Assembly (NCBI GenBank): GCA_910579515.1 | Contig: CAJTUV010000005.1 | Coordinates: 82,245-146,244, forward strand | From: an uncultured Hungatella sp. | GTDB lineage: Bacteria; Bacillota; Clostridia; Lachnospirales; Lachnospiraceae | DNA: 64,000 bases | Direction of reading: 5' to 3' | Part shown: positions 59,646 through 64,000 of the stretch, in pieces | Layout: every line of letters starts with the position of its first letter | Position numbering within the stretch: position 1 is the first letter of the stretch | Position numbers and translations under genes: made by a program | Notes under the pieces: model-generated | Databases searched by the model: none | Told to the model about the DNA's origin: nothing | The model's input: the letters and a program-made list of their open reading frames with translations, nothing else

Positions 59646-62294
59646 TCAAGAATTAAATTTTCTTGTCCTACTGCAGTATTCGGCGTAGCTTATAGCTTCA
59701 TTCGTATCATTCATCCAAACATTTACTTGATGCAAATCGTATGTTTTTTCTAAATATTTAACTTGCCTATCATCTAAAGTTACTCCGTTTAAATCTTCGC
59801 TCTCTATCTTTACTTCTCTTAAATCTACTCTGCTTAAATCTGCTCTGTGTAAATTGACCATGGTTAAATCTGCTCCGTGTAAATTGGCCTTGGTTAAATC
59901 TGCTCCACTTAAATCTGCGCAGAGTAAATTAGCTCTGCTTAAATTGGCTCCGAGTAAATCTGCTCTGTGTAAATTGGCCTTGGTTAAATTGACTCCACTT
60001 AAATCTGCTCCACTTAAATCTGCTCCACTTAAATCTACTCCACTTAAATCTACTCCACTTAAATCTACTCCACTTAAATCTACTCCACTTAAATCTACTC
60101 CAAGTAAACTTGCTTGACTTAAATTTGCTCCCTTTAAATCTGCCCCGAGTAAATGTGCTCTGAATAAATTTGCTTTTCTTAAATTTGCTTCACTTAAATT
60201 TGCTCCCTTTAAATCTGCTCCGCTTAAATTTACTCCGAATAAATCTGCTTTTCTTAAATTTGCTTCACTTAAATTTGCTCCCTTTAAATCTGCTCTGAGC
60301 AAATGTGCTCCGCTTAAATCTGTATTTTTCAAATTTAAACCGAAATATCGATTGCATGATAAATAGGTTGTAATCAAAGAATTGAATTTCAAAGAAGTCC
60401 ATTCCCACAGATGTAAAATGTCAAGCATATTTGCAAATACGCTCATTTCACAATCAATTACATTTTTATAACTTTTACCTGTATAGTAAGTCATCCCATC
60501 TCGCAGCATTAATTCAAACGTGTCCTTAATCACAGAAGATTTACTATTTAGTTCCTCCATTTCCACTTTATATTTCAAAAATTCAAGTATCTCAGAAGAC
60601 AATCTGTTGTGTTTTAACAAATCTCCAAACATGCCCGCAAAAACCTCTGCAGATAATTTTACCCCCTTACGCATAGAAGCAGCTACATAATCAGCAACAA
60701 AATATTCAGAAATACTTTTATGTATAAATTCTATATTGACGTCTGCTCGTTCAAATAAATGTTTGATTGGAAATTCTAATAAAGGTACCGCACCTTTATC
60801 AAACTCTAATTCTGGAATTTGACAATTTTCTCTTGGCAGGGAATCACTATTCTGATCAAACATCATAAACGCTGTGTCCTGTAAAAATTTTAAATACTTT
60901 TTTATATTTTCAGGGTTTCTGAAAACTTGCGCGCCTTCATCATATCCAACCCCTTCATAATAAAATTTGTCAAATATTCCTCCCTTTTCTGCAAAAATAC
61001 ACTCGTACAATTCTGGCTTTGTAGCTTTTTGAGCAAGATCAATGCCAGATACTATAGCCATATATAAAATTACAGGTATGCCTAAGACTTCTAAATTATC
61101 CGGATCAATTTTTTCTTGTTCCAACTCGTTTCCTGTTACTCTTTGATAAAACATACTTACTTTTTCAGAATCAAACGGCAATAATTCAAATACGTTTTGA
61201 AAATTATCAAAGTTAATATACGTAGGTCTTGAGGTGATAATGAACTTAAAGTTTTTCAAATCCAAACTTTCATAAAAAAAAGCTCTTAATAATGATTCCC
61301 GAATATCCAGAGCCTTAATTTCATCAAAGCCATCTAATACTAAGACTATATTTTCTAAATCTTGCTTCTGACATTTCAATGTATTACATATAGATTTTAT
61401 TAACCCTTTTTCTAATTCTTCCCTCTCCCAATCACGAAATCTTAATATAACTATATTCTCATCATCTTTATACTTATTTGCAATCCATGCAGTTATACTT
61501 GTCTTTCCTATGCCTGGGACACCTGTAATAAGCATCCTTGATGATCTAGTGAAATTCACAAACTTTTCTATGATATCACTCAATTCATCTTCATCGGAAA
61601 AGCCCATTCTTCTCATTTTGGTATGACATTTATAATCAGGCATAATAAACGCCTCTGATAAAGTTAAAGGTCTCTTGTCATTATCAAAATGAAGAAATAG
61701 TTTGCTATCCCATGTTTCAATATAATTCTGCTTTTTATTATTGTGAAACTTTGTCTCTAAATCAGCAGCTATAGAAAAGACCTCACGCTCTCCTTTTAAG
61801 CTGTCTAATTTTTCATTTACTGCTCTTACTCCATCCTCCAGATTATCTACCTTTTCTTCTATCCTTGAAGTTTTACTGCTTTCTTCATCCTGCTGAAACA
61901 GCCTTACCTCTCGATACAGCACCTCATAATCATTTTTACAAAGTTCCTCATATAAATACACTTTAAAATTTATATACATATTATCATTTACATTTACATC
62001 TAAAAGCAGCAACCCAGATTTTGCACATTCTATGGTAAGACCTTTGGTATTTTTACAACATATCAAAATTCTCTCTGCCGCTTGATATACTTTATCTTGA
62101 TTATTTTTGTACTTATTAGCGATTAGCCGATTAATTACTTCTACAATTATATTATAAATTTGTGATTCAAAATTTTGGTTTCTATTATTCCTGTTTTTAT
62201 TTGCTTCTTTTATTTTCTCCCATGAAATGTCTAAACAATCACTAATTACTTTCCCTATAAACCCGCTAATCGCTGCTTCCCCGGCAAATGTCAT
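59646..62294 (-). CDS. NACHT NTPase with C-terminal pentapeptide repeats, candidate anti-phage protein
   Basis: An 882-residue STAND-type protein. Residues 1-140 are a helical N-terminal domain (FIGKVISDCLDISWEKIKEAN), then a short coiled coil (about 145-170), then the NACHT domain: Walker A GVPGIGKTS (near 258), Walker B LVLDGFDEI (near 317), sensor-type FIITSRPTY (near 347) and a helical tail with FIHKSISEYFVADYV (near 525). Residues about 650-835 are pentapeptide repeats of A(D/N)LSx and GVDLS type, a right-handed beta-helix. The layout matches bacterial NACHT (bNACHT/Avs-like) immune proteins, with the repeat domain as a likely sensor. No separate effector gene is adjacent. Strongly AT-rich against its neighbours; own promoter; beside a serine recombinase. 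Confidence 0.87.
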   Translation of the reverse strand: MTFAGEAAISGFIGKVISDCLDISWEKIKEANKNRNNRNQNFESQIYNIIVEVINRLIANKYKNNQDKVYQAAERILICCKNTKGLTIECAKSGLLLLDVNVNDNMYINFKVYLYEELCKNDYEVLYREVRLFQQDEESSKTSRIEEKVDNLEDGVRAVNEKLDSLKGEREVFSIAADLETKFHNNKKQNYIETWDSKLFLHFDNDKRPLTLSEAFIMPDYKCHTKMRRMGFSDEDELSDIIEKFVNFTRSSRMLITGVPGIGKTSITAWIANKYKDDENIVILRFRDWEREELEKGLIKSICNTLKCQKQDLENIVLVLDGFDEIKALDIRESLLRAFFYESLDLKNFKFIITSRPTYINFDNFQNVFELLPFDSEKVSMFYQRVTGNELEQEKIDPDNLEVLGIPVILYMAIVSGIDLAQKATKPELYECIFAEKGGIFDKFYYEGVGYDEGAQVFRNPENIKKYLKFLQDTAFMMFDQNSDSLPRENCQIPELEFDKGAVPLLEFPIKHLFERADVNIEFIHKSISEYFVADYVAASMRKGVKLSAEVFAGMFGDLLKHNRLSSEILEFLKYKVEMEELNSKSSVIKDTFELMLRDGMTYYTGKSYKNVIDCEMSVFANMLDILHLWEWTSLKFNSLITTYLSCNRYFGLNLKNTDLSGAHLLRADLKGANLSEANLRKADLFGVNLSGADLKGANLSEANLRKANLFRAHLLGADLKGANLSQASLLGVDLSGVDLSGVDLSGVDLSGVDLSGADLSGADLSGVNLTKANLHRADLLGANLSRANLLCADLSGADLTKANLHGADLTMVNLHRADLSRVDLREVKIESEDLNGVTLDDRQVKYLEKTYDLHQVNVWMNDTNEAISYAEYCSRTRKFNS
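59998..60102 (-). repeat. Seven tandem 15-base repeats inside the pentapeptide region
   Basis: Seven head-to-tail 15-base units. Five (60028-60102) are identical, CTTAAATCTACTCCA on the plus strand, and two (59998-60027) differ by one base (GCT for ACT). They encode five GVDLS and two GADLS repeats. Such perfect repeats invite copy-number change by slippage without loss of frame. Confidence 0.95.
60171..60295 (-). repeat. Direct repeat of 50 bases, period 75, in the pentapeptide region
   Basis: Bases 60171-60220 recur exactly at 60246-60295. The unit encodes the LKGANLSEANLRKA segment twice. It indicates recent internal duplication of five pentapeptides. Confidence 0.92.
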
Positions 62295-62327
62295 AATTAT
62301 ATCTCCCCTTTACAATAGATACCTATC

Positions 62328-62356
62328 ATTATAATAACTATATCTTAATGTTTCAA
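62328..62356 (-). promoter_or_regulatory. Promoter of the NACHT gene
   Basis: On the minus strand TTGAAA (62356-62351) and perfect TATAAT (62333-62328) are 17 bases apart; AGGGGAG precedes the ATG at 62294. The gene is therefore its own unit and not dependent on the recombinase transcript. Confidence 0.75.
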
Positions 62357-62419
62357 GCAAGTTAACAACGCTTAACAAGGGCACACAGGACATAGTATAA
62401 AACGCAGAGAGAAAGATTT

Positions 62420-63925
62420 TCAGATTTTCCACTCAAAAGAAACGCGGTCGCTGGTGGCCTGGACCTGGGAGAGAATAATATCCGTCACCTGCCGTCGGTC
62501 GTCAAATTCAATCGTGTTCCAGTTCTCCAGGTGGGCAGACAGAAACTCGATATTCTGCGGGGAGATTGTTTCCGCATTCAATGCGGCAATCTCCTTTATC
62601 AGCCGTTGGCGGTTTGCGTCCAGTTCCTCAATTTTCCCATTGGCATAGGACAGCAGGACCGCATTGGCTCCGGTCAGGGTGTTCAGCAGCTTTTCAATCT
62701 CGTCCTCCACCTGGGCCAGCTCCACATTCAAGGCGGTCAGTTTGGGATTGACGGTCGTTGCTTTTGCGGTCAGGGTTTGAAATTCGGAGAGCTTCTTCAC
62801 CATCTCCCCATAGACAAATTGCTCAAACTCCGCCGTCCGAAGCGTCCCGCAGCCCTCACAGCTTTTGTTGTCCGCCCGCTTGGAGCACCGAAGATACTGC
62901 GTCCCTGCCGGGTTGCCCACGCTCATAAGGGCATACCCGCAGCGCCCACATTTGATTTTTCCGGCCAGCCAGGTATTCCGGGCCTTGCGTCCTCCCTGGA
63001 ACGTGATATTTGCCAGCAGCTTCTTTCTGCACCGCAGCCAGGTATCGGCGGGGACAATGCCCTCGCTGGGAGCCAGTACAAGGATCTGTCCGCGCAGATC
63101 CTTGTTTTTTCGTTCCTGCACGTCCCGGCCCTGGTAGAGATAGCAGCCGTTTGTCCCGGCGAAGTCCGCCGCGTCATTGACTACAACCGCCCCCTGACCC
63201 TTAAAAAACTCGTACAGCTCCAGGTCGGCCTGGGCATAAATTGGGTTGCGGAGCAGTTGGGAGATAAAGCCCCGTTTCAATTCCTTGCCGTAAATCAGGA
63301 TATTGTTTTCAGCAAAGTACCGGGTAATATCCCCGAACGACGTGGACGGCTCGGCGTACATCTCGAACATCAAGCGGGCAATATTCGCCGTGGCGGGGTC
63401 CGGGATCATCATTTTTGTGCGGATGCCCTGGAGGGTGGTTGGTTCCAGCTTGAAGCCATAGGGGGCCGCGCCGCTCATGTGGAAGCCCCGTTGACACCGG
63501 GAGTAGTAGGCGTCGGTCACACGTTTTTGTATCGTCTCGCGCTCTAACTGGGCGAACACGATACAGATATTCAGCATGGCCCGGCCCATAGGCGTGGAGG
63601 TGTCAAACTTTTCCGTAGAGGAAACAAACTCCACATTGTACTGCTGGAACAGCTCCATCATGGTTGCGAAGTCCAAAATGGAACGGCTGATACGGTCCAG
63701 CTTGTAAACCACCACCCGGCGAATTAAACCCTGGCGGATGTCGGCTAAAAGCTCCTGGAATTTTGGCCTGTCCGTATTCTTCCCGGAATAGCCCTTATCT
63801 TGATAATCCTTGTGGTTCCCACCCCTTAACTCGTACTTGCAAAACTCGATTTGACTTTCAATACTGATACTGTCCTTGCGGTCCACGGACTGTCTGGCGT
63901 AAATAGCGTCAATGCGATTTTCCAT
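62420..63925 (-). CDS. Large serine recombinase (site-specific integrase)
   Basis: A 501-residue serine integrase. N-terminal resolvase domain: IYARQSVDRKDSISIESQIEFC with the catalytic Ser in ARQS, and VYKLDRISRSILDFATMMELFQ. Recombinase domain near 170-260 (GAAPYGFKLE, ADTWLRCRKKLLANITFQGG), zinc ribbon CGRCGYALMS...RCSKRADNKSCEGC near 310-345, and a coiled coil with LNVELAQVEDEIEKLLNTL near 390. ATG at 63925 follows AAAGGAG; the frame is open to 63961. It is GC-rich compared with everything else in the window, so recently acquired. It belongs to the group found on clostridial conjugative and mobilisable elements; the element continues past the window end. Confidence 0.95.
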   Translation of the reverse strand: MENRIDAIYARQSVDRKDSISIESQIEFCKYELRGGNHKDYQDKGYSGKNTDRPKFQELLADIRQGLIRRVVVYKLDRISRSILDFATMMELFQQYNVEFVSSTEKFDTSTPMGRAMLNICIVFAQLERETIQKRVTDAYYSRCQRGFHMSGAAPYGFKLEPTTLQGIRTKMMIPDPATANIARLMFEMYAEPSTSFGDITRYFAENNILIYGKELKRGFISQLLRNPIYAQADLELYEFFKGQGAVVVNDAADFAGTNGCYLYQGRDVQERKNKDLRGQILVLAPSEGIVPADTWLRCRKKLLANITFQGGRKARNTWLAGKIKCGRCGYALMSVGNPAGTQYLRCSKRADNKSCEGCGTLRTAEFEQFVYGEMVKKLSEFQTLTAKATTVNPKLTALNVELAQVEDEIEKLLNTLTGANAVLLSYANGKIEELDANRQRLIKEIAALNAETISPQNIEFLSAHLENWNTIEFDDRRQVTDIILSQVQATSDRVSFEWKI

Positions 63926-63974
63926 TGTCAGCTCCTTTCCGTACTGGAATGGAGCTGTCAACCTTTACAAGTAT

Positions 63975-63980
63975 ATTATA
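63975..63980 (-). promoter_or_regulatory. -10 box upstream of the serine recombinase
   Basis: A perfect TATAAT on the minus strand, 50 bases before the ATG. The -35 region would lie at or beyond the window end, so it cannot be judged. Confidence 0.45.
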
Positions 63981-64000
63981 CCAAAGACAGCCCCAGGGCA

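Noticed and set aside
59854..60117. Plus-strand frame rich in KSAPL repeats
   Set aside because: It is the antisense of the pentapeptide repeats; repetitive only because the DNA is.
59998..60295. CRISPR-like array
   Set aside because: The repeats are contiguous 15-base units without spacers and lie in frame in a coding region.
62361..62376. Integrase attachment site at the GTTAA/TTAAC repeat
   Set aside because: The repeat is too short and no second copy was seen in the window; mentioned only as a possibility.
62531..63547. Plus-strand 338-codon open frame
   Set aside because: Lies wholly opposite the serine recombinase; long antisense frames are expected in GC-rich genes and its translation has no family features.

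Overview
The window looks like chromosomal DNA of a Gram-positive, endospore-forming clostridium, most likely a Lachnospiraceae (Clostridium cluster XIVa) species. The reasons are gene content and order (ylxM-ffh-rpsP-khpA-rimM-trmD-rplS; mre/mrd/min/rodA; mutS-mutL-miaA), a sigK without pro-sequence, strong AGGAGG-type ribosome binding sites, and middling base composition. The species is not determined. Almost all genes lie on the minus strand. No rRNA or tRNA gene and no CRISPR array was seen.

Region by region. (1) 74-8261 is a translation, secretion and ribosome-maturation block on the minus strand. It starts at a consensus promoter at 8233-8261 and runs ylxM-ffh-rpsP-khpA-rimM-trmD, then rplS (own promoter), two signal peptidases around rbgA, then rnhB, yraN and pgeF. 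(2) 8273-10670 is a small accessory patch: a reading frame without start codon, a ribbon-helix-helix protein, a Uma2-type nuclease, a 340-base non-coding stretch full of hairpins, and an acyltransferase. (3) 10796-14600 holds an anchored amidase and a three-gene ABC transporter of the TrpX-like type. (4) 14720-21974 holds yitT-hisZ-hisG-hisD-hisB-cls-dipeptidase. (5) 22079-32807 is mixed metabolism and sporulation: a PurF-like protein without the catalytic cysteine, galE, a creatininase-family protein, a broken AAA-ATPase-like gene, sigK, an acetyltransferase, two unrecognised proteins, and the purine end-steps split into two genes (purH formyltransferase domain and archaeal-type purO). (6) 32900-42263 is the cell-shape and division block radC-mreC-mreD-PBP2-minC-minD-minE-rodA-mgsA-dacF. 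(7) 42341-51779 is a PLP-enzyme gene divergent from a frameshifted AraC regulator, which faces a sugar ABC operon (permease, permease, binding protein, ROK kinase, PHP hydrolase, Vps62-like protein). (8) 51976-59338 is miaA-mazG-like-mutL-mutS-miaB. (9) 59646-64000 is foreign-looking: an AT-rich NACHT NTPase with a C-terminal pentapeptide-repeat domain (candidate anti-phage sensor) next to a GC-rich large serine recombinase.

The most interesting items are the NACHT-pentapeptide protein, whose repeat DNA consists of near-identical 15-base units; the sugar operon with its PHP and Vps62-like tail genes; the structured region at 9324-9660; several proteins with altered catalytic residues (PurF-like, MgsA-like, creatininase-like); and two genes broken by an indel or deletion (25507-27025, 43797-44713). 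Many starts were moved from the longest open frame to the codon with a proper ribosome binding site; the reasons are in each entry. All family assignments come from reading motifs, not from database searches.
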